A stretch of 64,000 nt of DNA from Vibrio rarus (GCF_024347075.1 NZ_AP024901.1:62001-126000); one strand, 5' to 3'; shown: positions 36,635 through 46,914, numbered from the stretch's first letter. Numbers and translations: made by a program. Notes: generated by a model from the sequence alone, not told the origin.

Positions 36635-37861
36635 CTAACCTAAAAATGCAATGTACCCCTGAAGCACCACTAAATTGACAATGTCGATAAAGAAGGCGCC
36701 CACGATGGGAACCACCATAAAAGCTTGTGGTGATGGGCCGTAATGGTTGACCAGAGACCCCATATTCATTACTGCGGTAGGGGTGGCTCCCATACCAAAC
36801 CCGCAATGCCCGCCCGTTATGATAGCCGCGTCGTAGTTACTGCCCATGACTCTAAAGGTGACATGATAGGCAAAGATAGCTAATACAACAGTTTGTACGG
36901 CTAGAATAACCAATAAGGGCATCGCCAAATCAAAAATTTCCCAAAGCTTTAAGCTCATTAATGCCATGGCTAAGAATAGTGATAGGGATACAGTGCCAAT
37001 AATGTCTACGGTATCCGTATTAAACTTATAGATCCCGCTTACTTCGTATAGGTTAGTGAGGATCACCCCGAGAAAAAGCGCAAAAACAAAATCGGGAATG
37101 CCTTTTAACCAGCTAATGCCAAGGTCGGCAGTGAATGCTTTAATATAGGTAGCACCAACCACACAGATAAGCACCATAAATAGGGTTTCGATCATACGGC
37201 GAGGGGTGACTTTGTCCTCTTCGGTTTCATTATAGGTAACCACATCGGGAAAGGTATCATGGTGTTTTGAACCGTCACCGTATTGTGAAATGAGGTTATG
37301 TTTTTTTATGCGTCTCTGAGCAATAGGGCCACCGATTAAACCACCTACAATAAGCCCAAAAGTGGCTGACGCCATGGCAAACTCAAGAGTCTTTAATCCA
37401 TAAAGTTCCTCAAAAGTGGCGGCCCAAGCAGCGCCTGTACCATGACCACCGGACAGTGTAATAGACCCCGCGACTAAACCCAGTAGTGGGTTTAAATCCA
37501 ACATGCTGGCTAAACTCACTCCGATAGCATTTTGGATGACGATATAAATAGAAGCCACACCAAGAAAAACAAATACCTTTTTACCCCCTTTTAACAGCTG
37601 TGAATAACTGGCGGAAAGACCAACGGTGGTGAAAAACATCAGCATAAGTATTTTTTCTAGTGGCAGATTAAAATCTAAGTCAATGCCATTCACATGTAAA
37701 ATGGTAATAATTATGGCAACAAACAACCCCCCTACAATGGGCTCAGGTACTTGATATTGCTTTAAAAAAGGTACGCGTCTATTGATAAACTGGCCAAGAA
37801 ATAGCACAGAGATTGCGATAAGAAAAGACTCTAAGCTATCGATAGTGTAAGTCGTATTCAT
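36635..37861 (-). CDS. gltS: Sodium/glutamate symporter
   Basis: GltS imports glutamate with sodium across the inner membrane. The 408-residue protein has the expected multi-helix layout, with two conserved halves carrying GSITLSGGHGTGAAW and ITGGHCGFGMGATPTAVMNM. The length matches E. coli GltS (401). A distant inverted repeat (TTAGGTTAGC at 36583 with GCTAACCTAA at 36634) surrounds its 3' end. An AraC-type gene lies 72 bases upstream on the same strand and may control it. Confidence 0.93.
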   Translation of the reverse strand: MNTTYTIDSLESFLIAISVLFLGQFINRRVPFLKQYQVPEPIVGGLFVAIIITILHVNGIDLDFNLPLEKILMLMFFTTVGLSASYSQLLKGGKKVFVFLGVASIYIVIQNAIGVSLASMLDLNPLLGLVAGSITLSGGHGTGAAWAATFEELYGLKTLEFAMASATFGLIVGGLIGGPIAQRRIKKHNLISQYGDGSKHHDTFPDVVTYNETEEDKVTPRRMIETLFMVLICVVGATYIKAFTADLGISWLKGIPDFVFALFLGVILTNLYEVSGIYKFNTDTVDIIGTVSLSLFLAMALMSLKLWEIFDLAMPLLVILAVQTVVLAIFAYHVTFRVMGSNYDAAIITGGHCGFGMGATPTAVMNMGSLVNHYGPSPQAFMVVPIVGAFFIDIVNLVVLQGYIAFLG

Positions 37862-37933
37862 AGTGCGCCTTTGGAGTGATTCTCGTTTACATTGGCTTTG
37901 AGTATTGGGTAACTATAGCCGAAAAATTCAGGA

Positions 37934-38998
37934 CTAAGATTTTTGATCCTGCCTATCATCAAGCAGTGCGGCTTGGTATTGCTTAGGTGTTAAGCCACTA
38001 AAGCGTTTGAACGCGCGTGAGAAATGAGAAATGTCCGCATAACCTAACTGAACAGAAACCTGGGTCAAACTTAAGTTTAAGCTCATCAACTCACAGGCTG
38101 TATTAAACATCAGGCTATTTTTAATGGTTCTAAATGCACTTTTTTCTTGGTGTAACTTTCTTTGTAATGTGCGACAACTCATTCCAAACAGCTTGGCAGC
38201 TAATTCAATATCTAAACGTTGTTCATGAATATAGGGCGCTAAAGCCGTGTAAACGGTATCGGTAAAAGTACTGTGCCAGATGATTTCTCGAGGTTTAGGC
38301 TCTGGGTAGGGTGTCTTGATCGTTTGGTCTAGAAAATCTAAATCGACACTGATTTTGGTGTGACTTTGAGAGAAGAGCAGTTGGATATCGCGGGGGATAT
38401 TTTGAGCAAAGTCTTTATCTAGCCCTTGCTGTAATGAAACCATTTTGGGCTTCCAGTTATAATTATTAGTTAATGCTCGTACTAACTCTGTGGTGTAGAG
38501 AATATTGAAGACTTCTTGCCAGTCACGTATCTGTGTGTGCTTAAATGCTGAACAAAACCAAGCATTATGCTCACCTACCTCTAAGTATTGTGAGGCTGCA
38601 GGAATGGAATCGCGTATAAGTAGGTTGAACTTGGTTAACACTTCTCTAACGGTGAGTGCTTTGGGTAGTGTTTTTACAAAATCAGGGATGAGATGATCAC
38701 GTATTACACTTGCGATGGCATTCGCAAAAGGAAGGATACCTTCTTTTTGATAGGTCTGACCTAAAATTGATATAGCACAGTCATTAAGAATCATATTGTT
38801 AGCATCAAACAACATACCACGGCTGATGTTGGCCTGTTGTAATGTCTTTGTGGTATCAAATCCTTGCTTTTCAAACTGCATAATAATCGCATTGACAATA
38901 TCAGCACGAACTAACGGGATCGGCTGATGGGCAGAATGTTGAGTGGGATGTAAGTGATCTTCATTGTCCGCTAATGGCTTCAAAGCACTGGCTCTCAT
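37934..38998 (-). CDS. AraC-family transcriptional regulator
   Basis: The 354-residue protein has a large N-terminal ligand domain of the type found in OruR/ArgR-like AraC proteins. The C-terminal AraC helix-turn-helix pair includes LAAKLFGMSCRTLQRKL and the second signature VSVQLGYADISHFSRAFKRF followed by SGLTPKQYQ. It lies just upstream of gltS in the same orientation. A role in glutamate or other amino-acid uptake is plausible but unproven. Confidence 0.85.
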   Translation of the reverse strand: MRASALKPLADNEDHLHPTQHSAHQPIPLVRADIVNAIIMQFEKQGFDTTKTLQQANISRGMLFDANNMILNDCAISILGQTYQKEGILPFANAIASVIRDHLIPDFVKTLPKALTVREVLTKFNLLIRDSIPAASQYLEVGEHNAWFCSAFKHTQIRDWQEVFNILYTTELVRALTNNYNWKPKMVSLQQGLDKDFAQNIPRDIQLLFSQSHTKISVDLDFLDQTIKTPYPEPKPREIIWHSTFTDTVYTALAPYIHEQRLDIELAAKLFGMSCRTLQRKLHQEKSAFRTIKNSLMFNTACELMSLNLSLTQVSVQLGYADISHFSRAFKRFSGLTPKQYQAALLDDRQDQKS

Positions 38999-39256
38999 CT
39001 ATAGTGGTAGAACATCGTTAGCAATATTTATTATCTTAGTTGGTTTTGTGTGACAGGTTGTTTTATTTGGTAATGAGTCGCCATCCATCAAGCCAACTCA
39101 ATCAAAAAGAGGGCGAAATTAATAGATAAAAATAGAGTACGACACGTTATGTGAGCCAAGTCGCGTAATTTCGTTCTAGGGAAGAGTGTAAAGATCCTTA
39201 AATTCTCTATGCGCGTACTACACTTTGATTGACTCATACAAAAAGGAGATTAAGTC

Positions 39257-39988
39257 ATGCGTCATTTTTTATATGCAACATTATTGGCCTGTTGCGGAAG
39301 TGCGGTTGCTGGAGAAAATGTTGTTTATGAAGTGGATGGAAATGCCTATCAAGGCTATTGGTCAAAAGTATCAGATACGGCGCCTTTGGTAATATTAGTT
39401 CATGATTGGGATGGCTTAACGGACTATGAAATAAAGCGTGCGGAAATGCTCAATGCACAAGGATATAATGTGTTTGCCGCCGACTTATTTGGTCAAGGTA
39501 TTCGTCCAACGGAAGTAAAAGATAAAAAACAGCATACCGGTGAGCTATATAAAGATCGTGCCAAATTACAAAAGCTTATGGCAGAAAGCCAACGTCAAGG
39601 CGAGATGTTAAATGGTAATGGCGATAATACCGTGGTTATGGGGTATTGCTTTGGCGGTGCGGCCGTATTAGAAGCCGCTAGGGCGGGAGCCGATGCGAAA
39701 GCCTTTGTGACTTTCCACGGAGGATTATCAACCCCTAAAGGTCAAGACTACAAAATGACTAAAGCGCCAGTGGTGATTTTCCATGGTACGGCGGATACCG
39801 CAATTACGATGAAAGATTTTGCCATGTTGGCTGACGAATTAGAAAAAACCGGCATTAAACATGAAATGGTTTCTTATGGCGGTGCACCGCATGCCTTTAC
39901 CGTCTTTGGTTCTGAGCGTTATCGAGAAGACGCCGATAAAAAGTCTTGGACCCGCTTTAGTGAGGTGCTAGCTGCGGTGACAAAATAA
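39257..39988 (+). CDS. Dienelactone hydrolase family protein, exported
   Basis: The 243-residue alpha/beta hydrolase has a signal peptide ending near AVAGE (residue about 19), so it should act in the periplasm. The nucleophile lies in VMGYCFGGAAV (Cys in place of Ser, as in dienelactone hydrolases), with an Asp in FHGTADTAI and a His in GGAPHAFTVF. The native substrate is unknown. AGGAGATT precedes the ATG. It converges with the next gene. Confidence 0.8.
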   Translation: MRHFLYATLLACCGSAVAGENVVYEVDGNAYQGYWSKVSDTAPLVILVHDWDGLTDYEIKRAEMLNAQGYNVFAADLFGQGIRPTEVKDKKQHTGELYKDRAKLQKLMAESQRQGEMLNGNGDNTVVMGYCFGGAAVLEAARAGADAKAFVTFHGGLSTPKGQDYKMTKAPVVIFHGTADTAITMKDFAMLADELEKTGIKHEMVSYGGAPHAFTVFGSERYREDADKKSWTRFSEVLAAVTK

Positions 39989-39990
39989 CG

Positions 39991-40632
39991 TTATTTACAC
40001 TCAAAGATGGCATACAGGTGGACGTATCTTTTTACCAAAGATCCGTCCTCTTGTTTTTTCAATGGATGCACGTGTGTTTTGTAGCAAGGAGACAAATTAA
40101 GAGCTTTCATTACATCATCTAACCTAGGGGCCGGTGAATGCTCTAGGAATATGGCTTGTTGTTCATATTCACTATTATTCTCTGGTAGTTGATTGTGCCA
40201 CCAATGCAGTAACTGTTGGCTGGTACTAATGCGATTTAACCAGTGATCGCACACTAATACAACGCAATCGTTAGGTTGAATGGCATAAGCGTATTCAGCC
40301 CGCCAAACACTGAGCATTTGCACAAGGTGAGATTTAAACACCTTGTTGGCCGTTTTGATTGAATAGGGAAATAACCAAACGCTACCGTGATGTAATGTGA
40401 TCCGTCGATAAACCGTATTCGCTATATTATCCTTTTTCTCTATTTCAACTCCGTTAGTTTCTGCGCTCAAGGCAAACTCTTTGGCGACTTTCAATAAGCG
40501 TCTTTCCACCATGGCTGTTAAATGATTGTTATTCATACCCCTATTGTGCACTGTGGGGTAGTGGTGTTGCGACAGAGATAAGCAGTCATTTTGCACCGCT
40601 TTTAACGTTTGAACAACAATGTCTTTTAACAA
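39991..40632 (-). CDS. Hypothetical protein
   Basis: I do not recognise this 213-residue cytoplasmic-looking protein. It has no signal peptide or membrane segment. The middle reads QLLHWWHNQLPENNSEYEQ and the C-terminus is basic. It converges with the dienelactone hydrolase gene, ending two bases away. Conserved Trp and His residues suggest a folded protein rather than a spurious frame. Confidence 0.55.
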   Translation of the reverse strand: MLKDIVVQTLKAVQNDCLSLSQHHYPTVHNRGMNNNHLTAMVERRLLKVAKEFALSAETNGVEIEKKDNIANTVYRRITLHHGSVWLFPYSIKTANKVFKSHLVQMLSVWRAEYAYAIQPNDCVVLVCDHWLNRISTSQQLLHWWHNQLPENNSEYEQQAIFLEHSPAPRLDDVMKALNLSPCYKTHVHPLKKQEDGSLVKRYVHLYAIFECK

Positions 40633-40830
40633 GGGTGAATCCAGATGAAGAAATGAGAGGTGGATGATATCAAATTAATTCTACTTATCTTTATAGGTAA
40701 ATCACGAGTATGTTCAAAAATTTAAATTAAGTGAGTTATATTCACACACTCCTGCATAATTTTCCTTTACCAATACAATAATATTCTTGTAGCCTAGATG
40801 TTAGTAAAAAGATGCATATAAGTGAAGCAA

Positions 40831-41367
40831 ATGAAGAGTGAAAGATTGATTCGCTATAATCTAACCGCACGCATTCTGCATTGGCTGTCGGCAATACTGA
40901 TTGTGGGATTGTTTGGGCTAGGCTGGTGGATGGTGGATCTCAACTATTACCATAAATGGTATCAACTGGCGCCATTTTGGCATAAATCTGTTGGTTTGTT
41001 ACTTATGTCCTTAACGGTGTTGCGCCTGCTGTGGAAATCATTAAAAGGCTCACCACCTGTTACTGGAACAGTGCTGGAAGTTAAGTTGGCCAAAGCTGCT
41101 CATCACCTCATGTATGTGCTGTTGTTCACGCTGTTTGTTTCTGGCTATTTGATCTCTACCGAAGACGGAAGAGGCATTTCAGTGTTTGGTTGGTTTGAGA
41201 TCCCTGCAATTGGTAAGCTTTTTGAAGGGCAAGCGGATTTGTCCGGTGAGATTCACTTTTATGTGGCTTGCTCTTTAGTTGGGTTAGCTGTTATTCACGC
41301 TCTAGCGGCTATTAAGCATCATTTTATTGATCGAGATGACACATTACGCAAAATGACAGGAAGTTAA
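40831..41367 (+). CDS. Cytochrome b561
   Basis: The 178-residue inner-membrane di-heme cytochrome has four hydrophobic helices. Candidate heme ligands are histidines in ARILHWLSA, FWHKSVGLLL, KAAHHLMYV and VIHALAAIKHH. The family transfers electrons to or from quinone, and some bacterial members dispose of superoxide. GTG 40822 is the longest start; ATG 40831 is preferred. It overlaps no gene but is two bases from a YceI gene, a pairing common in proteobacteria. Confidence 0.88.
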   Translation: MKSERLIRYNLTARILHWLSAILIVGLFGLGWWMVDLNYYHKWYQLAPFWHKSVGLLLMSLTVLRLLWKSLKGSPPVTGTVLEVKLAKAAHHLMYVLLFTLFVSGYLISTEDGRGISVFGWFEIPAIGKLFEGQADLSGEIHFYVACSLVGLAVIHALAAIKHHFIDRDDTLRKMTGS

Positions 41368-41369
41368 AA

Positions 41370-41939
41370 ATGAAAAAACTAGCAACAATATTGGGTTTAG
41401 CCGTCGCTATAGCGATACCGTTTCAGGTCAGTGCTGCCGATTATGTAATTGATACTAAAGGAGCGCACGCTTCCATCAACTTTAAAGTAAGTCATTTAGG
41501 CTACAGCTTTATAAAAGGGCGCTTTAATCGATTTGACGGTGAGTTTAGCTACGATCCTGCAAATGTCAGCGCCTCAAAAGTGATGGTGAAGGTGGATACT
41601 ACCAGTTTAGACTCCAATCATGCGGAACGAGATAAACACATTCGAAGTAGCGACTTTATTGACGCCTCTAAGTATAAACAAGCCACTTTTACCAGTACTA
41701 AAGTGACCGATAAAGGTGACGGCAAACTGGAAGTGATGGGGGAGTTAACCCTACATGGACAGACTAAACCTGTGATTATCGCCGCTGATTTTATTGGACA
41801 AGGAAAAGACCCGTGGGGTGGTGAACGGGTCGGATTTATGGGGACAACTCGTTTACAACTGGCCGATTTTAATATTCCAATCATGGGCGCATCAAGCTAT
41901 GTAGACATGGAATTACACATCGAAGGTAAGAAAAAATAG
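41370..41939 (+). CDS. yceI: YceI family periplasmic protein
   Basis: YceI proteins are lipocalin-like periplasmic proteins that bind polyisoprenoids. This 189-residue product has a cleavable signal peptide ending about FQVSAAD, then HLGYSFIKGRFNRFDGEF and GELTLHGQTKPV as family blocks. AGGAAG precedes the ATG. It is cotranscribed with the cytochrome b561 gene; the pair likely works on a quinone or isoprenoid-linked redox process. Confidence 0.92.
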   Translation: MKKLATILGLAVAIAIPFQVSAADYVIDTKGAHASINFKVSHLGYSFIKGRFNRFDGEFSYDPANVSASKVMVKVDTTSLDSNHAERDKHIRSSDFIDASKYKQATFTSTKVTDKGDGKLEVMGELTLHGQTKPVIIAADFIGQGKDPWGGERVGFMGTTRLQLADFNIPIMGASSYVDMELHIEGKKK

Positions 41940-42013
41940 CGACCCATGGTCATTAAGCCGCCCGTTAATGGATTGCTCTATTAACGGGCAGTAGGAGTGA
42001 TATAAATAGAGGG

Positions 42014-43645
42014 TTAAGTATTGCCATTTGCCATACTGATAACACGCTTTAGTGTCCAACGGATCAGTAAGGGGACAGTGCCATCACCATGCACTTCACA
42101 GTATTCAACAATAGCCAGTGCCACATCCGGTTTAGCGTGTTTTTTTAAGGCTCGATTGATCACCTTCTTCGCTGGAATAGGATGGTCATAAGGGATTTTC
42201 ACCATGTCACGAAAGAAGTACTCAAAGCCATTGTTATATAGGTAGTGTTCTATGTCTTTATCTGGCAATTCGGTGAGCCTATGCCGCTCTTGCTCTCCCT
42301 TTAACATGCCTCGCACGGAAGCGGCGTATTTTTTGCCTGCTGCATCCCCATCGGTGACCACGTGCCAGTCAATATCAAACGCACGGGCCACTTTTAAGAG
42401 CGATCTTAAGCCCGATTGGGCAAACTCCACAATTTGCACCCCTTCTGCGGCTAAATCATAGCCACATAATTTAGCCAGTTCGTTAAATAGCCATACCTCG
42501 GTTTCGCCTTCAACAAGAAGCCAGCAGCGGGCAAACAAAGCGCTAGAACGATGAAAGCGAATATGAAACCCCACCCGTCGTAACTCGTCTGCTGACAGCA
42601 TTTCAGGGCGAATGTATTTTGCTTCGGTGCGATCAGATTTCCTCACTAAACGCTTAATGCTTCTTAATGGCACAGCGCCCAGCAATACAGCAGAGTTTGT
42701 GGTCAAGATTTTTTGCATCGGCATCATTTGTAACAGTGCCCAAGCGCGGGCTAAATGGGTAGGGTGCAGGCGTCCCTCGGGATCTTCCACTATCAACAGG
42801 GGGCGCGCGCAGCGTCTTAACTCTGTATTCCCTTTAGCTTGTAGGTAGTTGTTGAGTAGCCCCATCAGTAGTAGACGAGTTTGCTTATCTTGGGTTTGAT
42901 CAACAAACTGTTTCAGCGACATTTTGCTGCCGGCGCTAGAGGTAAAGATACCGTCGCGACTGGCTCTGGGATCATGTCGTACATGGTTTTTGTAGGAGAA
43001 ATAATGATCCACTAAATCGTGCATGGTTTTTACACTGCTTTTCATTTCTTCTTTACTGACCAAGCCTGGATGTGAGATCAGGCGCCGACACGTATTTTTG
43101 ATTCTTTGTTCAATTTTAGAATTAGCAGGCATCGCTTGCTGGTCAATGCGTTGAAAGCGTCGCGAATCTCGCAGACGAATAACAGGATGTAGAACCATCA
43201 ATTGTTGCGCTAATTTTTCACTGTGATGGAGCTTTTTGACCACGCCATTTCTATCTAAAAAGGCGTAATCAGTGGTGACTTTAGTGCCTTGTAAAGTGGC
43301 GCTTAACTGATAAATAATTTCTGAACGTTCATTGGAATAGTCATTCCAGATGGGTTTTATTTTTCGATAACGCCCAGAGCGAGGCTCATTGTTGGTGCTA
43401 GCACGAAATCGCAGAATAATTTGTAAATATTGCGTTTGGGGATGTGAGATAGCGTAATCCACATGAAAATCACGCATTTCAAATTGGTAGGGTTGTGCAT
43501 TAGTAGGTAATGCCACTGATAAAGCATCCAGTAGTGAAGACTTCCCCCATGTATTTTCGCCAATGAGCGTTGTTAACTGCTCAAAAGGCAAGGAAAGGCG
43601 CTTGATTCCACGAAAGCCTGAGATCTCAATTTGCTCTAGTTGCAT
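42014..43645 (-). CDS. ybjD: OLD-family ATPase/nuclease (YbjD-like)
   Basis: The 543-residue protein matches YbjD in length and layout. An N-terminal ABC-type ATPase half has the P-loop GENTWGKSSLLDAL and a signature/Walker B region with LLIVEDPEGRLHPTH. The C-terminal TOPRIM nuclease half starts about LLVEGETEVWLF and carries a VTDGDAAGKKYA motif. The open frame extends to 43708, but AGGGAA precedes ATG 43645. OLD nucleases can act in phage defence; YbjD itself has no proven role. It stands alone without a GajB-like UvrD partner. Confidence 0.85.
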   Translation of the reverse strand: MQLEQIEISGFRGIKRLSLPFEQLTTLIGENTWGKSSLLDALSVALPTNAQPYQFEMRDFHVDYAISHPQTQYLQIILRFRASTNNEPRSGRYRKIKPIWNDYSNERSEIIYQLSATLQGTKVTTDYAFLDRNGVVKKLHHSEKLAQQLMVLHPVIRLRDSRRFQRIDQQAMPANSKIEQRIKNTCRRLISHPGLVSKEEMKSSVKTMHDLVDHYFSYKNHVRHDPRASRDGIFTSSAGSKMSLKQFVDQTQDKQTRLLLMGLLNNYLQAKGNTELRRCARPLLIVEDPEGRLHPTHLARAWALLQMMPMQKILTTNSAVLLGAVPLRSIKRLVRKSDRTEAKYIRPEMLSADELRRVGFHIRFHRSSALFARCWLLVEGETEVWLFNELAKLCGYDLAAEGVQIVEFAQSGLRSLLKVARAFDIDWHVVTDGDAAGKKYAASVRGMLKGEQERHRLTELPDKDIEHYLYNNGFEYFFRDMVKIPYDHPIPAKKVINRALKKHAKPDVALAIVEYCEVHGDGTVPLLIRWTLKRVISMANGNT

Positions 43646-43879
43646 AGCCGATTCCCTTTTTCTTTCATTATAGAAAACAGAGCACACTTTCTCTGCGAAG
43701 CTTGGCAAGTTTCTAACTAATTGATAATTATTATGGTTCTAATCAATGTGAAGGGAATAGGCATCGAAACGCCATTTCAGTTAATCACAGCGATATTTTA
43801 CAAATGGTACAAACTGAAATAATTCATTGGTTTGTCATAGTCGCGCGACTACAATAGCGTGGAATCTAGAGATGAATAA

Positions 43880-45607
43880 ATGAATAAAAAAAGCAATAAA
43901 GTGACTAGAATACGCGTCGCTCACATTAATGATACACACTCTTACTTTGAGCCGACTACGGTGCAACTTTGTTTGAGTTTTAATCAGCAAACGGTATCTC
44001 CTTATGTGAGTGTCGGTGGCTTTGCACGCATAAAGACACGCTCGCAGCAATTAAGAGAGCAAGCCAAACAAGCGGGCCGAGAATTTTTATTCTTACATGC
44101 TGGAGATTGCTTTCAAGGCACACTGTATTTTTCGCTGTTTAAAGGTGAAGCCAATTCAAGGCTATTAAATTTATTAGGTCTTGATGCCATGACACTGGGC
44201 AATCATGAGTTGGATATGGGCAACGAGCCTGTGGCAACCTTTGTAAAAAATATCCAGTTTCCTTTACTGTGTGGTAACTGGGATTTATCCAATGAAGCTG
44301 CGGATAAGCCCCTTAAAATTGGCGATGCTAACAACGTATATTCCTATCAACCTCAGCGTCAATGCGCAAAATGGTGGGTGCATAATATCGCTCAGCAACG
44401 CATTGCTATTTTTGGCTTATCTATTGATAGAATGGCAGACATTGCCAATCCCGATTGTGATACTCCGTTTGTTAATGCATTGCAAACAGCCCGTAATACG
44501 CTGCAACAGATCAAGCAATCTGGCATCAATAAAGTCATATTACTGAGTCACTTAGGCTATGAGGCGGATATAAAGCTCGCCGAATCTGTGGATGGCATCA
44601 GCCTTATTGTTGGAGGACACTCACATGTGTTACAGGGTGACTTTTCCGATCTTGGTCTTGCCTCTAAAGATCATTATGGACGCCAAGTGAATGGTACTTA
44701 TATTGTGCAGGCGGGTATGCATGCGCAGGCATTAGGTCATTGTGATATCGACTTTGATGAGCAAGGAAATATTGTGGCCTTTAACGGTCTTAACGAACTG
44801 TTGATCGGCAGAAGACTCTGTCTTGATGCCACCATGAGTGACAGTTCGTTAGATGGCCAGTATCAACAGGTGTTTGATCATTTAAATACCCACCCAAACG
44901 TTGTGCGCTGTAAAAAAGATCACGCACTGGATCATTTGCTTATGCAAACCTATAAACCCGCCGTGCATGCATTACAAACCAGTATGGTTGGCCATCTTCA
45001 AAGTGGCCTGCGACACGTTCGCATTCCTGATGAAAAGGGAGGCAGTGAAATCTGCTCTCTAGTGGCGGAGTCTTTTTATCATGCCATGCAACACCGTGGT
45101 CATAGGGTTGATTTTGCGATTCATAATGCAGGAGGCGTGCGTTGCTCACTAAACGCAGGCCCGATAAGTAAAGCCGATATTACCGGTAAGTTACTGCCGT
45201 TTGCAGTACCTATTGGTGTGTACGCTATAGCAGGGCGTTATATCAAAGACATTCTTGAAGGGGCTATTGATAATGCGATTGATAAAAGTGGCACAGGATC
45301 AGGAAGTTATCCGTACTGTTATCTATTAGATTATCAGGTGGTATTGACTGGGCCAAAGGGACACAGAGTCAAAAACCTAAAAGTGTACGATCAAAGGCAA
45401 GGGTGGTGCGAGATCCAACCTGATCAGATCTATTGGGGAACGTCATCGGCATACACAATGAAAGGAAAAGAAGGCTATTCATCCATACTCAATTGTGGAG
45501 ATGATTGGTTAGTGACGGCAATGTCGATGGCCGACTGCTTTTTAGAGTTTGTTTCTCGCGATGATTTGCGTATTGAAAGCCAAATTAAATTAGGGCTAAT
45601 CACATAA
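43880..45607 (+). CDS. 5'-nucleotidase/UshA-type metallophosphatase
   Basis: The 575-residue protein has the calcineurin-like N-terminal domain with HINDTHSYFEP, GNHELDMGN and GGHSHVLQGD metal-binding blocks. The 5'-nucleotidase C-terminal domain has HNAGGVRCSLNAGP and GSGSYPYCYLLDYQV. Unlike UshA there is no signal peptide, so it appears cytoplasmic. The substrate could be nucleotides or other phosphoesters. It is divergent from ybjD. Confidence 0.85.
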   Translation: MNKKSNKVTRIRVAHINDTHSYFEPTTVQLCLSFNQQTVSPYVSVGGFARIKTRSQQLREQAKQAGREFLFLHAGDCFQGTLYFSLFKGEANSRLLNLLGLDAMTLGNHELDMGNEPVATFVKNIQFPLLCGNWDLSNEAADKPLKIGDANNVYSYQPQRQCAKWWVHNIAQQRIAIFGLSIDRMADIANPDCDTPFVNALQTARNTLQQIKQSGINKVILLSHLGYEADIKLAESVDGISLIVGGHSHVLQGDFSDLGLASKDHYGRQVNGTYIVQAGMHAQALGHCDIDFDEQGNIVAFNGLNELLIGRRLCLDATMSDSSLDGQYQQVFDHLNTHPNVVRCKKDHALDHLLMQTYKPAVHALQTSMVGHLQSGLRHVRIPDEKGGSEICSLVAESFYHAMQHRGHRVDFAIHNAGGVRCSLNAGPISKADITGKLLPFAVPIGVYAIAGRYIKDILEGAIDNAIDKSGTGSGSYPYCYLLDYQVVLTGPKGHRVKNLKVYDQRQGWCEIQPDQIYWGTSSAYTMKGKEGYSSILNCGDDWLVTAMSMADCFLEFVSRDDLRIESQIKLGLIT

Positions 45608-45862
45608 ATACAATTAAAATTAATGTAATCAAAATGTTAAATTACCATGGTGACGATTTACCATCTCATACTTATGCACTCAGTGGTGCATATATGATAA
45701 TTTATGCAAGCATTATGTTGGTTGATTTTCAGCCGTGTTGCCATGTTGTAAAATTAGAAAAACTAATGCGAAAATGAAAAATTCTTCGTTTTATTGTTAA
45801 CAAATTATTGCCTATATTTGCCCCATAACTTATTGAAACTTACAGAATCTAAAGAGGCACTC

Positions 45863-46054
45863 ATGGCGCAAGTAATGCACATTAACACCATAGCAGTACC
45901 AAGCTCTCAGGAAGCAAAGAGCTATTCTATTGATTTCAAAGGATTGATGATGCACCTTGTCGACATATTGTTCGGCAAAGGGCAGCCAAGTAAAACTTAC
46001 TACGCGCGTGATCTTTCTGATCATATGCAAAAAGATTTGGGGATGATGCGCTAG
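45863..46054 (+). CDS. Small conserved-looking protein, unknown function
   Basis: The 63-residue protein starts at ATG 45863 behind a clear AAGAGG site; the longer frame from 45794 lacks one. It has a hydrophobic block (FKGLMMHLVDILFG) and a charged ending YYARDLSDHMQKDLGMMR. No domain is recognised, but a strong binding site and a following terminator support a real gene. Confidence 0.65.
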   Translation: MAQVMHINTIAVPSSQEAKSYSIDFKGLMMHLVDILFGKGQPSKTYYARDLSDHMQKDLGMMR

Positions 46055-46081
46055 TTGGTATTCATTTACTGCAGATTATCG

Positions 46082-46113
46082 AAAGCTCTACTTATATAAG
46101 TAGGGCTTTTTTT
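46082..46113 (+). terminator. Terminator after the small protein gene
   Basis: AAGCTCTACTT pairs with AAGTAGGGCTT across ATAT, with seven T residues. Confidence 0.85.
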
Positions 46114-46264
46114 ATGTTACAAGCTAAATAGAATGTTTGGTCATTGTGTTAATGAATCAAGCAAGTAGCTAGTCACTGAGTAAGCGCTCCATAAATCCCA
46201 CATTCTAATCACCTAGCACGAATATTAAGATCCAGTCTCCAGTCAAGAGGAGATTTGAAATAGT

Positions 46265-46624
46265 AAACGACGTACCAAGCAAGAATGACAAACATTTATC
46301 GAGCCATCTGAATCGAGTTCATTGTCACGACTGGCATTTTGTAAGCACAATGAACGCAACCCCTCTACATTTTATGCTAAGCGCCAGCAATTGAATAAGA
46401 CTGACGCATCTCAAGGCTTTGTTCGGGCTGAAGTCATCGTGAACAGAACAAAGTATCAAGCTCAAATAGCCACCGCGAATAGGGCTCTTCTCGTCAATGT
46501 TGTTGAGCTGAGTATTTCGCAAGGTACGCCAGCGGCCTATCTTGCAGAGTTCATGGGAGCATTGTCATTAAAGGTATGCTCAGCGCCTCAGAGATTTCCC
46601 TATATGGAGAAAGCGTCGATTTGA
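46265..46624 (+). pseudogene. IS66-family tnpA remnant with in-frame stop
   Basis: Reading from 46265 gives KRRTKQE, then TGA at 46286-46288 where IS66 TnpA has Trp, then QTFIEP and LAFCKHNERNPSTFYAKRQQ. That is the IS66 OrfA pattern with its STFYAKR helix-turn-helix. No start codon is found in phase. The frame runs on to 46624, overlapping the tnpB-like frame. The gene is dead. Confidence 0.75.
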
Positions 46625-46914
46625 GAAAGTTCATCAACGCCCTTGCTGCGATTATCGAAAGTGACACCGACTTACTATTAGGAAGTGGCGCACTGTTCCT
46701 GTTCCTGTTCACCAATAAACAGCGCGATAAAATCAAAGAATTGTATTGGGATAAAACAGGCTTCGCCCTTTGGTATAAACGCCTTGGAAAAGCCAAGTAT
46801 AAGTGGCCTGCAAAAGAGAAAAATGACTGGAAACAAGCGCGTCAATCTCTACTTGAGCAACGTAAACTTGCCTTTGGCCGTCAGTTTGCAAAACGCTCGG
46901 GTATGCTAAACTAG
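46576..46914 (+). pseudogene. IS66-family tnpB, chimeric at the 3' end
   Basis: Residues 1-83 match IS66 TnpB (SVDLRKFINALAAI, GSGALFLF, WDKTGFALWYKRL, KYKWPAKEKN), except that a CTGTTC duplication expands FLF to FLFLF. From about 46824 the sequence changes to DWKQARQSLLEQRKLAFGRQ, which does not look like TnpB. The 112-residue frame is open, but its tail probably belongs to another gene joined by recombination. Together with the tnpA fragment it is IS66 debris. Confidence 0.65.

Noticed and set aside
42014..43645. OLD-family nuclease as a phage-defence (Gabija-like) system
   Set aside because: No UvrD-like helicase or other partner gene is adjacent, and length and layout fit the housekeeping YbjD protein.
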